A stretch of 64,000 nucleotides of DNA from Chloroflexota bacterium (GCA_020850535.1 JADZEM010000016.1:29192-93191); one strand, 5' to 3'; shown: positions 42,646 to 52,180, numbered from the stretch's first letter. The notes: a model not told the origin generated them from the letters alone. A program made the numbers and translations.

Positions 42646-44469
42646 GTGAGGCAGATCCTCGGCCGGATGCAGTGGCGAATCGCCATTCCGTACACCCTCC
42701 TGCTCGGGGGGTGTCTGCTGGCGCTCAGCGCGTACCTCGGCGCCATCCTCAGCCAGTTCCAGGTGGACGCCCTGCGGACCCGCCTGCTGGCCGAGGCGCG
42801 CCTCGTGGGCGAGGGCGTCCTGCCGATCCTCCTCGCATCGAGCGGCCCCGAACTGAGCCCTGAGCGCCGCACCCAGATCCAGAACCAGACCGCCCGCCTC
42901 GCGCAGCGGACGGACGCGCGCATCACCATCGTGGATCGGCGCGGCGTGGTGCTGGCAGACTCGGTGGCGGACCCGGCCCAGATGGAGAACCACGCCAACC
43001 GGCCGGAGATCGCCGCCGCCCTGGCCGGCTCCCCCAATCCCAGCAGCACCCGCAAGAGCGCCACCCTCGGCGAGAGCGAGCTGTACGTCGCCTCGGCCAT
43101 CGTGGCGGGCGGCGAGGTCTACGGCGTTGCGCGGCTGGCGGTGCCCCTCACGGCCGTCAACGACGCCATCCGCCAGATCCTGGCGGTGGTGGCCGCCGCC
43201 CTCCTCGCCATCACGCTGGTGGCCGTGGGGATGGCCCTGTGGATCGCCGGCCGGGTGACCGGGCCGTTGCGCCACCTGACGAGTGTCGCCGACGAGGTGG
43301 CGCGCGGCGGGCCGACGGCCGTCCTGGGCATGCCGGCCGAGGGAGAGATCGGGCGGCTTGCCGAGGCGTTCAACCAGATGGCGGACCAGCTCCAGGCCCA
43401 GATGCTGAGCCTCGCGCACGAGCGCGACGTGCTGGCGAGCGTCCTGACGAACCTGGCGGACGGCATCGTGGTGGTCAGCCAGCAGGGCAGCGTGGTGATC
43501 GCCAACGAGGCGGCGCGCCGCCTGCTCGACATGGTGGACGTGCCAGACGGGCTCTCGCTGGCGCGGGCCGTGCGCGATCATGAGATCTGCGCGGTCCTGA
43601 ACGACTCCCTGGCCCAGGGCAGCAGCCGCACCGAGGTCCGCCGGGTCGAGCACTCCGGGCGGCACCTGCGCGTCTCGGCAGCGCCGCTCCGCGAGGGGGG
43701 CGGCGGCCTGCTGGTGCTGCGCGACGTGACCGAGGAGCGGCGCGTCGAAAACCTCCGGCGGGACTTTGTCGCAAACGTCTCCCACGAGCTGCGGACGCCG
43801 ATCGCCGCCCTCAAGGCCCTGGTCGAGACGCTGGAGGACGGCGCGCTGGACGATCCGCCGGCCGCCCGCGATTTTCTGCGGCGCATCCACGTCGAGGTGG
43901 ATGGGCTGGCCCAGCTCGTGGCCGAGCTGCTGGAGCTGTCCCGCGTCGAGAGCGGGCGCGCCCAGCTCAAGCTCGAAGCCGTCGCCCCGACCGTGCTGGC
44001 CGAGTCGGCCGCCGAGCGCTTGCAGCCGCAGGCCGAGCGCGCCGGACTCCGGCTGCGCTGGACCGCCGATGACGACCTGCCCCCGATCCTGGCGGACCGC
44101 ACCCGGGTCGAGCACGTCCTGCTGGCTCTCGTCCACAACGCCATCAAGTTCACGCCGCCCGGCGGCGAGGTGCGCGTGGGCGTCGAGGCCGATGGCGCGT
44201 TCGCGCACTTCACCGTGGCCGACACCGGCTCCGGCATCTCCGCCGAGGATCTGCCGCGCATCTTCGAGCGGTTCTACAAGGTGGACCGCGCGCGGGCGGC
44301 CATCGGCACAGGCCTGGGGCTGGCGATCGCCAAGCACGTCGTGCAGGCGTTGGGCGGGCGGATCTGGGCGGAGAGCGTGCTCGACCAGGGCACCACGGTC
44401 CATTTCACGCTGCCCACCGCCACCAGCGAAGTCGGCGGGCAGCGCGGGAGCCTGTCGGCGCGCTACTAG
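42646..44469 (+). CDS. Sensor histidine kinase (PhoR-like, HAMP-PAS-HisKA)
   Basis: 607 aa. TM1 near 12-30, an extracytoplasmic sensor with the double-Cache-like DARITIVDRRGVVLADS, TM2 near 180-205 followed by HAMP (RVTGPLRHLTSVADEVARGG) and a PAS domain (VLTNLADGIVVVSQQGSVVIANEAARRLL). HisKA has His380 in NVSHELRTPIAAL. The HATPase has VHNAIKFTPPGGEV (N box), DTGSGISAEDLPRIFERFY (G1/F) and GTGLGLAIAKHVV (G2). The GTG start is supported by AGGG; an ATG at 42667 is the alternative. No response regulator is adjacent on its strand. Confidence 0.92.
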   Translation: MRQILGRMQWRIAIPYTLLLGGCLLALSAYLGAILSQFQVDALRTRLLAEARLVGEGVLPILLASSGPELSPERRTQIQNQTARLAQRTDARITIVDRRGVVLADSVADPAQMENHANRPEIAAALAGSPNPSSTRKSATLGESELYVASAIVAGGEVYGVARLAVPLTAVNDAIRQILAVVAAALLAITLVAVGMALWIAGRVTGPLRHLTSVADEVARGGPTAVLGMPAEGEIGRLAEAFNQMADQLQAQMLSLAHERDVLASVLTNLADGIVVVSQQGSVVIANEAARRLLDMVDVPDGLSLARAVRDHEICAVLNDSLAQGSSRTEVRRVEHSGRHLRVSAAPLREGGGGLLVLRDVTEERRVENLRRDFVANVSHELRTPIAALKALVETLEDGALDDPPAARDFLRRIHVEVDGLAQLVAELLELSRVESGRAQLKLEAVAPTVLAESAAERLQPQAERAGLRLRWTADDDLPPILADRTRVEHVLLALVHNAIKFTPPGGEVRVGVEADGAFAHFTVADTGSGISAEDLPRIFERFYKVDRARAAIGTGLGLAIAKHVVQALGGRIWAESVLDQGTTVHFTLPTATSEVGGQRGSLSARY

Positions 44470-44499
44470 CCTGCCAGGGGTTCCTGAGCGGGCCGGGCG

Positions 44500-45360
44500 C
44501 TACCGGGAGCCGCCGGCCTCGACCTCTGCGAACATCTCCCGCAGCACCACGTCGCCCACCGCCGACTGCCCCAGGTCAAGCTCGGGCGTCACGGCGAGGT
44601 AGTAGGGCGAGAGCCACGGCCGGGCCGCCCAGGTGGCGTTGCCCTCTGGTACCAGATACCGCCCGCCGGCCTGCTGGATCAGCATGACGCCGGCCGCCAC
44701 GTCCCAGGGGTTCGTGCCCATCCCGAAGGTGGCGTCGCCCCGCCCGCAGGCGACGTACGCCAGGTGCAGGGCCGTCGAGCCGAGCCGCCGCACCGCCCGG
44801 TACGGACGGATCAGCCGCTCGTACTGGTCCAGGTCGTTCGGGTCGAGCGGGCGGCCGGAGCGCGGGAACTCGGTCAACAGGGTGCAGCCGGAGTCGAGCA
44901 CGCTGCCGGCGGCGCGCATCGGCTCGCCGTTCAGCGTCGCGCCGGCCGTCGAGGCCGCGAACAACTCGTCCTTGCTCGGATCGTAGATCACGCCGGCCAG
45001 CAGCTGATCCCCCAGGGCCGCCGCGATGGAGACGCAGAAGAACGGGACGCCCGCCACGAAGTTGTTGGTGCCATCAATCGGATCGACGTACCAGTGGACC
45101 GCGCCGCTCCCCTGCTGGCCATCCTCCTCGCCCACAATGGTCGAGTCAGGATGCTCGCGGAAGATGCGCTCGACGATCCGCCGCTCGGACTCGCGGTCGC
45201 ACTCGGTGACGGGATCGAAGAAGCCCTTCTTCTCGGCGGCGATGGCGATGCGCCCGGCGAACGGCGCGAAGTAGGCCGCGGCGTCCTTCGCGGCGTCGGT
45301 GGCGATGGCCAGCAAGTGCCGTGAGAGGGCGTCCGTCTGCGCGTCCCGATCTGCGGTCAT
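44500..45360 (-). CDS. Inositol monophosphatase family protein
   Basis: 286 aa, Mg-dependent phosphatase of the IMPase/FBPase/CysQ superfamily. Metal motifs: DPVTECDRESER, VGEEDG (Glu-Glu), WYVDPIDGTNNFVAGVPFFCVSI and the C-terminal NPWDVAAGVMLIQQAGG. Substrates in the family include myo-inositol-1-phosphate, histidinol phosphate and sugar bisphosphates, so the specific reaction is open. ATG 45360 follows GGGAG; longer frames upstream are not conserved. Confidence 0.92.
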   Translation of the reverse strand: MTADRDAQTDALSRHLLAIATDAAKDAAAYFAPFAGRIAIAAEKKGFFDPVTECDRESERRIVERIFREHPDSTIVGEEDGQQGSGAVHWYVDPIDGTNNFVAGVPFFCVSIAAALGDQLLAGVIYDPSKDELFAASTAGATLNGEPMRAAGSVLDSGCTLLTEFPRSGRPLDPNDLDQYERLIRPYRAVRRLGSTALHLAYVACGRGDATFGMGTNPWDVAAGVMLIQQAGGRYLVPEGNATWAARPWLSPYYLAVTPELDLGQSAVGDVVLREMFAEVEAGGSR

Positions 45361-45509
45361 ATGTGCTCCCAGCCCGGCCGCATCTCCCACTCGCGCGCAC
45401 CGGCTCCGAGGGCGAAGTGTACGCGACGCTGGGAGCCGGCAGTCCCCGGCGAGGGGTGTGCAGCATCCCGGCGGGCAGCCGGCAGCGTGCCCGACGAGCA
45501 ATCCACCCA

Positions 45510-46313
45510 TCAACGGTGGGCGGTGACCCCGACCTTCTGGCACATGTCCCCGAGCGGGCAGACCGAGCAGCGCGGGGCCGTTCCGGTGCAGACGTGCTTG
45601 CCGAACGGCACCAGCAGACGGTTGATCTCCAGCCAGTACAGCCGGGGCAGGACCGCTTCGAGGGCCGCCATCGTCGTCTCGGGCGTGCGGGCCCGGACGT
45701 ACCCCCAGCGATTCGTGATCCGGTGGACGTGGACGTCCACGCCGATGCCGGCCTGCCCGGTGGCGATGCCGAGCGCCAGCGCGGCGCACTTCGGCCCGAT
45801 GCCCGGCAGCTTGAGGATCGCGTCCCGGTCTGGCGGCAGCGCACCAGCGTACTGGTCGAGCGCAACCTGGGCGATGGCGTGGATCTGGCCGGCCTTCGGC
45901 TCGTGGAAGGTACACGCGCCGATCAGCTTGTCGATCTCCGCGGGCGTGAGCCGAGCCATCTGGGCAGGGGTGTGCGCCGCCGAGAAGAGGCGACGCGCGG
46001 TCGGCAGCGTGACCTCTTCATAGGTACGGATCGAGATGATGCAGGCCACGAGCTGCTCGAAGAGGGAGGTGTGGCCCTCGTCGGCAAGCTGGAACATCGC
46101 CGCCTTCGGCAGGGGGCGGACAGCATCCCGCAGCCGCTCAACGGCCACGTCGATGTCGAACCGGCACGTGGGTGGCAGGTCGCGCGCAGCAGGAACGATC
46201 CGAGTGACGACTGCCTGTCCCCGATCCGATCGCAGGTTCATCTGCACCGAGTCAGGCGGAACTGGCTGACGATTGTCAGAAGTGGCGCTGCGGGCTGGCC
46301 TGCGGCGAGGCAT
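45510..46313 (-). CDS. Endonuclease III-like DNA glycosylase
   Basis: 267 aa. The HhH motif LPGIGPKCAALALG has the catalytic Lys, and VDVHVHRITNRWG has the catalytic Asp. The 4Fe-4S loop is C-x6-C-x2-C-x5-C (CTGTAPRCSVCPLGDMC). The usual SAQTTD segment reads SIRTYEE, so it is a divergent branch rather than canonical Nth. The role is base-excision repair of oxidised pyrimidines or a related lesion. The start is supported by AGGAG 8 bases upstream. About 35 residues at the N-terminus are extra. Confidence 0.9.
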   Translation of the reverse strand: MPRRRPARSATSDNRQPVPPDSVQMNLRSDRGQAVVTRIVPAARDLPPTCRFDIDVAVERLRDAVRPLPKAAMFQLADEGHTSLFEQLVACIISIRTYEEVTLPTARRLFSAAHTPAQMARLTPAEIDKLIGACTFHEPKAGQIHAIAQVALDQYAGALPPDRDAILKLPGIGPKCAALALGIATGQAGIGVDVHVHRITNRWGYVRARTPETTMAALEAVLPRLYWLEINRLLVPFGKHVCTGTAPRCSVCPLGDMCQKVGVTAHR

Positions 46314-46345
46314 CGGCGTGCTCCTGGCGGTTGCGTGGCCCCCTG

Positions 46346-46385
46346 TACGCAGGGAGCGTGCCTACTACGCAGGGAGCGTGCCTAC
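46346..46385. repeat. Two 20-bp direct repeats
   Basis: TACGCAGGGAGCGTGCCTAC occurs twice head-to-tail in the 148-base gap upstream of the endonuclease gene. A similar doubling (GAGGGTACGCTCCCTCGCT) occurs at 38390-38430. Confidence 0.85.
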
Positions 46386-46461
46386 GCGGCCTCGCCGGGG
46401 CATGAGCGCCTTTGGGCGTGATGGCCTTACGTCGCCCGCCTTCAGGCCTGGGCGCCCCGCC

Positions 46462-47133
46462 TCACGGGTGGCCGCCGCCGTCCGTCACGTCGGGGTCGTC
46501 GGGGTCCATCTCCAGCCGCGTCACCAGCCGCAGCTTCGACAGCGTCTCGGTGGCCTCGATCACGCCGCGCAGGGCTTCATCGACGCGGTCGCGCAGCTCG
46601 GGCGGCAGGCGCGGATCGAACGTCAGCAGCTCGACGTACCCCAGGGTCAACGCCAGCTGGTTGCCCATGAAGTGCTGCAGCCGGCGGGCGGCGAGCAGCA
46701 CCTGCGAGAGCCGCTCCTCGTTGGCGGCGGCCTGGAGGGGGCCTGTCATGTCGTAGCGGACGCACAGCGCGCCGTTCACGGCCCCAGACGGGCCGACGGT
46801 CGGGCTGGCGGTCATCATCACCAGGCGGTCGCCGAGCGCGCGGTGCTCGATCAGCCGATCGACAAAGTGCCCGAGCCGCCCCGCCACAATCTCCGAGAGC
46901 GCGCGGCTCCAGCGGTCGCGGCGATCCGCGGGCACGTCGGCGAGCAGGCTGCGCCCGTCGATGGTGACCTCTTGCGGCCCAAAGCGGAACGTATCACCCT
47001 GGAGGTAGGCCAGCCAGGCGGCATTGGCGCGTCGATACTGCAGGCTGCTGTCGATCAGGCAGGCTGGGAAGCCTGCCTCGTCCAGCGTCTGCCAGCCACC
47101 TGCCAGATCGGGGTGCCCATCAGGATCGATCAC
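46462..47133 (-). CDS. PAS protein with histidine-kinase-like dimerisation helix, no ATPase domain
   Basis: 223 aa. The N-terminal PAS-like part (about 15-140) contains DEAGFPACLIDSSLQYRRANAAWLAYLQG. A helical segment then resembles a DHp two-helix hairpin: LSQVLLAARRLQHFMGNQLALTLGYVELL, with a His at the expected place, then LRDRVDEALRGVIEATETLSKL. The catalytic HATPase domain is absent and there is no room for it before the stop. GTG start with weak GAGAG. It might be phosphorylated in trans or be a truncated kinase. Confidence 0.68.
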   Translation of the reverse strand: MIDPDGHPDLAGGWQTLDEAGFPACLIDSSLQYRRANAAWLAYLQGDTFRFGPQEVTIDGRSLLADVPADRRDRWSRALSEIVAGRLGHFVDRLIEHRALGDRLVMMTASPTVGPSGAVNGALCVRYDMTGPLQAAANEERLSQVLLAARRLQHFMGNQLALTLGYVELLTFDPRLPPELRDRVDEALRGVIEATETLSKLRLVTRLEMDPDDPDVTDGGGHP

Positions 47134-47304
47134 GCTTCTCTCAGGCGCGAGGATGTGTCATGGCAGGATACAGGATGGCTGGCCGCCAGGAGCAGCCATC
47201 GCCTCCGGGCGCGCGGCAACGTACCAAGCATAACGCGAACACCGCGAGAATCGGGCCGGGCCAGCACACATCCCGCCCGGCGCGTCGACGCGCATCGCCG
47301 GGCG

Positions 47305-48564
47305 CTACCGGCGAGCCGCGGTTTGCCGCCAGAACTGGTCGAACGCCGGCAGCAGCGTCTGGGCGTCGTACAGACCGCGAACGTGCTCCCGCGCCCGTGC
47401 GCCCATCGCCGGCAACTCGCCGGCGCGCTCCAGGAGTGCCAGCACGCGCTCGGCGAACAGGTCCGGCCGCTCGACGGGCACAATCGTGCCGGTCTCACCC
47501 TGCAGCACGGTGTCGTGCGCGCCGCTCACATCGGTCGTGACGGATGGCACGCCGGCCGCGCCGGCCTCGGCCAGCACGCGGGCGTTCCCCTCGTAGCGGG
47601 AGGGGAGCACGAAGAGGTCGGCGGCGGCAAAGTGGCGCGGCACGTCGGGATACGGCACGATCCCCAGGAAGCGGACGGCGCGGCGGATGCCGAAATCGTC
47701 CACCATCCGCTCGGCGATGGGGCGCTCGGGGCCGTCGCCAGCGATGACGAGGCGGGCGCCAGGGCGGTGCGCTGCGACGGTCGCCATCGAGCGGATCAGC
47801 GTCGGGATGTCCTTCTGGAGCACCAGCCGCCCGACGAACAGCAGCAGCTCAGTCCCGTCCACGCCGAGCAGGTCAGTTCGCAACTGGCGGGCGGCCACAG
47901 CATCGACGGCATCGAACCGGCGGAAATCGGCGATCCAGCCCAGGTTGCTGACCTTCTCAGGGGCCACGCCCAGCCGCACCATCTTGGCGCGCTCGCGCTC
48001 GCTGACGACGCGCACGCTGTCCGCCGCGCGCACCAGCCACCGGCCGATGCGGTTGAGGGCGGGATTGATGCGGCGCTCGCGCAGCCAGTACGGGTTGTCG
48101 ATCATGTCCCCGGCGATCTGCACCGAGAGCGGCAGGCCCAGCCGCGCACGCAGCAGCGTGCCGGCCAGCCCGCAGAGCATCGGATCCTCGGTGGAGACAA
48201 GGTCGAAGCCGAAGCGGCGATGCAACGCGCTGCCGATCAGGTACGCATCGTGGGTGAACGCCGCCCGGTTACGTGAGGCGCTCGGATGGACCACGAAGCT
48301 GCCGCCGTGCGGGATGGCGCGCCGTGAGCCGCCGATGCTCCGCACGATCATCCGGTACTGGTCGAGGATGCTCGCGTACTGAAGCTGGCGCTGGTGGGCG
48401 TCCCCGAAGGCGACGTCGGCGGGCTGGAGCAGCGACGGATCGGTGCCGATGGCCAGCACCCGCAGCGGGCGGCCTGACGCGAGATCGGCCCCTGCCGTGA
48501 ACGGGTTCGTGATGTGGGAGAGCAGCGGACGCCCCCTTCGCGGTCTTCTCAGCGCGCCGAGCAC
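47305..48564 (-). CDS. Glycosyltransferase family 4 (GT-B)
   Basis: Up to 419 aa. The acceptor domain includes DLVSTEDPMLCGLAGTLLRARLG. The donor domain has LLLFVGRLVLQKDIPTLIRSM, ARLVIAGDGPERP and the EX7E-type LFVLPSRYEGNARVLAEAGAAGVPSVTTDVSGA. The start is uncertain: no good ribosome-binding site, GTG 48564 is the first plausible codon, and the conserved part begins near LRVLAIGTDPSLL. It likely transfers sugar to lipid or polysaccharide at the membrane. It is divergent from nurA. Confidence 0.85.
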   Translation of the reverse strand: MLGALRRPRRGRPLLSHITNPFTAGADLASGRPLRVLAIGTDPSLLQPADVAFGDAHQRQLQYASILDQYRMIVRSIGGSRRAIPHGGSFVVHPSASRNRAAFTHDAYLIGSALHRRFGFDLVSTEDPMLCGLAGTLLRARLGLPLSVQIAGDMIDNPYWLRERRINPALNRIGRWLVRAADSVRVVSERERAKMVRLGVAPEKVSNLGWIADFRRFDAVDAVAARQLRTDLLGVDGTELLLFVGRLVLQKDIPTLIRSMATVAAHRPGARLVIAGDGPERPIAERMVDDFGIRRAVRFLGIVPYPDVPRHFAAADLFVLPSRYEGNARVLAEAGAAGVPSVTTDVSGAHDTVLQGETGTIVPVERPDLFAERVLALLERAGELPAMGARAREHVRGLYDAQTLLPAFDQFWRQTAARR

Positions 48565-48690
48565 GCCGTATACTGGCGGCAGCGCGTATGAGACATCTGT
48601 TCGAATTCTGTCACCCCGGGCCTCTGCGCACCACGGTGGGGATTCTGGCCCACGCCTCGGTGCGGCGTCTAGTGCCGAAGAGAGGGCCAC

Positions 48691-49872
48691 ATGACGCTTG
48701 ATCTCCTGAAAGTCGGGCCGCAGATGGCCGAGATGGCGCGCGCCTCGGGGGCGTACCTCCGCGGGCGCGGGCCGCGCATCGAGGAGGCGCAGGCCGTGCT
48801 GGCCCGGCTGGCCCCGCGCTGGATGGACCTGGAGGAGCTGGCTGCGAGCGCTGAGCGCCGCCTGCCGCGTCCGCAGGAGCCGCTCGACGCCCGCCACCCG
48901 GGCATCCCACTGCCGCCCGAGCACGTCGTCATCGCCACGGACGGCTCGCAGATCGAGCCGGACCGCCACGCGATGTCGGACTTCTTCCTGCTGAACGTCG
49001 GGTGGGCGGTCCTGCGCTACGGTCCGCAGCCGTTCGCGGAGCTGGCGAGCGAGCCGACGCTCTACTTCAAGCCTGAGGATACGGCGATCACCTACAGCGG
49101 CCCCCACGGGACGCGCCGTGTGCCGATCCAGGACCGTCACCTGAGCGCGAAGCGCTCGGTGCTCGAGATCACCCAGGCGGCGACGCTGGCGGACCGCTGG
49201 CGGGATGATCCCATCGATCTGGCGGTGCTGGCCGACGGTACGCTGGCGCTCTGGGTGCTGGAAGAGCGGCCGGACGATTTTCTTCGCAAGGCGCTGGTAG
49301 CGCCCTACGTCGAGCAGTTGAAGCGGCTGCGAGCGCTTGGCCGGCCGCTGGCCAGCTACATCAGCCGGCCGCGCAGCCAGGACGTGGTGGTCTTACTGCG
49401 CGAGGGCGGGTGCGTCGGGCCGTTCGGCGGGTGCTCGCCGTGCGGCGACGGCGGCGACGAGCCGTGCGTCTTCGAGCGGCTCCCAGACCGCGAGCTGTTT
49501 GGGCTGCTCGGGCCAGGAGAGCGCTCGGCGCTGTTCCAGATGACGCTGCCGGCGGGCCTGACCGAGTTCTACGAGGATCTGGTGCCCTGCTTCTTCTACC
49601 TGAACGTCGGCACGGAGATCGCGCGGATCGAGGTGCCGCCCTGGACAGCCGACGACCCCGATCAGCTTGCGCTGGTGCAGTCGGTCATCCTCGACCAGTG
49701 CCAGAAGGGGCTGGGCTACCCGAACGTGCTGGCCCGCGCGGACAAGCAGGCCGTGGTGACGGCGCAGGATCGGCACGCCTTCGAGTATCTGCGAGACGCG
49801 GTGCTGGCCCGCGAGGGCATCGCCGTGCGAGCCTCGGAGAAGCTGCACAGCAAACGAGTCTGGGCGGTGTAG
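48691..49872 (+). CDS. nurA: NurA-family 5'-3' nuclease
   Basis: 393 aa. NurA active-site acids: VIATDGSQIEPDRHAMSDFFLLNVG with Asp in TDGS, and LAVLADGTLALW with a second Asp. SYISRPRSQDVV and C-terminal LHSKRVWAV are also typical. NurA is an Mn-dependent nuclease that usually works with the HerA ATPase in DNA end resection; herA is not present here. A Cys-rich loop (VGPFGGCSPCGDGGDEPC, about 245-262) is unusual. Confidence 0.88.
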   Translation: MTLDLLKVGPQMAEMARASGAYLRGRGPRIEEAQAVLARLAPRWMDLEELAASAERRLPRPQEPLDARHPGIPLPPEHVVIATDGSQIEPDRHAMSDFFLLNVGWAVLRYGPQPFAELASEPTLYFKPEDTAITYSGPHGTRRVPIQDRHLSAKRSVLEITQAATLADRWRDDPIDLAVLADGTLALWVLEERPDDFLRKALVAPYVEQLKRLRALGRPLASYISRPRSQDVVVLLREGGCVGPFGGCSPCGDGGDEPCVFERLPDRELFGLLGPGERSALFQMTLPAGLTEFYEDLVPCFFYLNVGTEIARIEVPPWTADDPDQLALVQSVILDQCQKGLGYPNVLARADKQAVVTAQDRHAFEYLRDAVLAREGIAVRASEKLHSKRVWAV

Positions 49873-49900
49873 AGGCCCTCACCCGCGCGGGTGAGGGCCT
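49873..49900. terminator. Perfect 28-bp palindromic terminator
   Basis: AGGCCCTCACCCGC followed by its exact inverse, in the 38-base gap between the convergent nurA and aldolase genes. It uses the same CCCTCACCC core as other palindromes in the window. Confidence 0.8.
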
Positions 49901-49910
49901 CCGCTGGGGT

Positions 49911-50708
49911 TCAGGCGTAAGGCGAGCCGCCGCCGGCGGCCGGGGCCGAGCCGCGCAGGTCGGCAACGGCCTTGCGCGCCGCCGCGCCCACGAACCCGCC
50001 GTCCGAGCCGAGCGGGCACAGGTTGAAGCCCTGCTTGTACCGACGGATCACTTCCTCGGGGCCGGTCGTGTGGATGCCGGCCATCAGCCCGTGCTTCTTG
50101 GCGGTGTCCACGATCTTCTGGACCGCCTCGATGTGCCGCGGGGCATCGTGGTCGAGCTTCGGCTCGAGGCCCATCGTGATGGCGAGGTCGGACGGGCCGA
50201 TGTAGAAGCCGTCCACGCCGGGCGTCGTCGCGATCTCCTCCAGGTTCTCGATGGCCTGGGTCGTCTCGATCATGACGAAGCAGAGGATGTCGCTGTTAGC
50301 GTTGGCGAAGTAGTCGGTGCCCGCGTAGAACCGCGCGCGGTTCGCGCCGTTCGAGCGGTAGCCCATCGGGAAGTACTTGCAGGCGCCCGCGGCCTTCTCG
50401 GCCTCGGCCCGGCTGTTGACCATCGGGACGATCACGCCGTACGCGCCAGCGTCGAGCACGTACTGGATGTAGATCGGATCGTTCCAGGGGACGCGGACCA
50501 GCGGGGTCACGTCGGTGGTGCTGAGGGTCTGGAGAGCCAGGACGGCGCGATCCGGTCCGATGCCCATGCCGTGCTGCATGTCGAGCACGATGGCGTCGAA
50601 GCCGGAGTTGGCCATCGTCTCGACGATGTAGGTGTCCGGGCTGCCCAGCCAGCCGACTGCAAGCTGCTTCTTCTCCTGGAAGAACTGCTTGACCTTGTTC
50701 GGGCGCAT
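49911..50708 (-). CDS. HpcH/HpaI aldolase family protein
   Basis: 265 aa class II pyruvate-type aldolase. FDAIVLDMQHGMG, VRVPWNDPIYIQYVLDAGAYGVIVPMVNS, FVMIETTQAIENLEEIATTPGVDGFYIGPSDLAITMG: the Glu and Asp of ET and PSD are the metal ligands, and Arg in VRVPW is the catalytic base-assisting residue. It cleaves or forms C-C bonds with pyruvate or oxaloacetate-like donors, as in 2-keto-3-deoxy acid degradation. AAGGAGG lies before the ATG. No pathway neighbours, so the substrate is open. Confidence 0.93.
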   Translation of the reverse strand: MRPNKVKQFFQEKKQLAVGWLGSPDTYIVETMANSGFDAIVLDMQHGMGIGPDRAVLALQTLSTTDVTPLVRVPWNDPIYIQYVLDAGAYGVIVPMVNSRAEAEKAAGACKYFPMGYRSNGANRARFYAGTDYFANANSDILCFVMIETTQAIENLEEIATTPGVDGFYIGPSDLAITMGLEPKLDHDAPRHIEAVQKIVDTAKKHGLMAGIHTTGPEEVIRRYKQGFNLCPLGSDGGFVGAAARKAVADLRGSAPAAGGGSPYA

Positions 50709-50782
50709 CTCAATCCTCCTTGATGGACCGCGCCACCATCGGTCTGGCGGCAGCGCGCGGCCCCATAGGATAGCCTAGCGGG

Positions 50783-50874
50783 GTCGTGGGTCGTGGGTCG
50801 TGGGTCGTGGGTCGTGGGTCGTGGGTCGTGGGTCGTGGGTCGTGGGTCGTGGGTCGTGGGTCGTGGGTCGTGGG
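50783..50874. repeat. GTCGTGG heptamer array (13 copies)
   Basis: Thirteen near-perfect copies of GTCGTGG, 75 bases upstream of the aldolase start and 35 bases before palindrome copy D. Same unit and orientation as the array at 13417. Confidence 0.97.
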
Positions 50875-50908
50875 AGCGTATCGGCTGCCGCGCGCCGCTG
50901 CATCGTCA

Positions 50909-51085
50909 TAAGCACGCAACTCCCCATGTCATCCTGAGCGCAGCGAAGGACCTCACCCGCTGACCGTCGTCTCGCGCGTTACCCTCCGAGCGTCAACCCC
51001 CGCGTCACCCGCTGACCGTCAACGTTCGCGTCAGTGGGTGAGGTCCTTCGCTGCGCTCAGGATGACAATTGCAGCTTGCATGTTT
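50909..51085. repeat. Palindromic repeat copy D
   Basis: The left arm AGCACGCAACTCCCCATGTC then ATCCTGAGCGCAGCGAAGGA; the inverted right arm CCTTCGCTGCGCTCAGGATG ends AATTGCAGCTTGCATG. CCACGACC heptamer-like units in inverted orientation follow at 51097-51125, so this copy is flanked on both sides. Confidence 0.92.
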
Positions 51086-51213
51086 TCACAATCGTCCACG
51101 ACCCGTGATCCTCGGCCCACGACCCCCGCTCCGCGATGCTGGCTTGCCGCGCCCCCGCCCGGGTATCCTGCCGCGCAACCGGGCGTCGCCCGTTGTGCCG
51201 AGGAGCAGCCCCG

Positions 51214-51999
51214 ATGAGTCAGCCGCCGAACGTCCACGTGCATGCACCCTGGCGGCCGCTGCGCGCCGTCACGCTCGACCTCTGGGGCACGCTGATCGAC
51301 TCGCGCGACCCCATCGGCAAGATCGAGCGGCGACGCGAGATGCTACTGACGGCGATCCGCGGCGCGGGCTACCCGCTGGAGCTGGAGCAGTTGCGCGGCG
51401 GCTTCCGCGCAGCCCGGCGGATCATCGACGAGGGCATCGCCCTGGACAACCACGACGTCGGGCCGCCCGGCCGCTGGCAGGAGCTGATGCGGCAGCTGAG
51501 CATCCCGCCGGAGGCCGTCCCGTTCGACCTCGTGACCGCCGCCTACGAGGATCTGACGGTCGAGTTCCTCCCGAACCTCCTGGACGGCGTCAAGGAAGCG
51601 GTCGAGCGGCTGGCAAGTACCTATCAGCTCGCGCTGATCTGCAACACGGGGTACACCGGCGGGCGGGTGCTGCGGCAGGTGCTGGCCCAGCATGGGCTGA
51701 TCGGCTATTTCGAGACGCTGACCTTCTCGAACGAGCACGGCTGGCTCAAGCCGGACACCCGGATCTTCCACGACACCCTCAAGGATCTGGGCGTCCCGCC
51801 GGAGAACGCCCTGCACATCGGGGACACTGAGAGCATGGACATCGTGGGCGCAAAGGCGTCCGGGATGTACTCGGCCCGCTACCTGCCCGAGGGCGACAAC
51901 GACGGCGCCATCACCAGCCATGCTGACCTGCTCTTCTTCGACTGGTCCGAGCTGCCCGCGCTGCTGGAGATCCGTCAGCGCGGCGAGCCTGGCGGCTGA
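51214..51999 (+). CDS. HAD-superfamily hydrolase
   Basis: 261 aa. Motif I is VTLDLWGTLIDS (nucleophile Asp; Trp at the second position is common in this subgroup), motif II LICNTGYT (Thr), motif III Lys in HGWLKPDTRIF and motif IV IGDTESMDIVGAKASG. A cap domain lies near residues 40-110. Small-molecule phosphatase or dehalogenase-like; the substrate is unknown. ATG 51214 follows GAGGAG. Confidence 0.9.
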   Translation: MSQPPNVHVHAPWRPLRAVTLDLWGTLIDSRDPIGKIERRREMLLTAIRGAGYPLELEQLRGGFRAARRIIDEGIALDNHDVGPPGRWQELMRQLSIPPEAVPFDLVTAAYEDLTVEFLPNLLDGVKEAVERLASTYQLALICNTGYTGGRVLRQVLAQHGLIGYFETLTFSNEHGWLKPDTRIFHDTLKDLGVPPENALHIGDTESMDIVGAKASGMYSARYLPEGDNDGAITSHADLLFFDWSELPALLEIRQRGEPGG

Positions 52000-52180
52000 C
52001 CATCGCGGCCCCGGCGGCCCTGCCCGCGCGGTAAAGGGATGAGCGCGGCCAGCCAAGATTGGGGTGCAACGAAACGGGTGTGCAACGGCCCGGCAACGGC
52101 AGGGCTGTAGCATCCACGCTCATACGCCTTGACGATGTGCCCTGAGCGTTCTGTGAGACGAGCTGAAGAGGAGCGACGCG

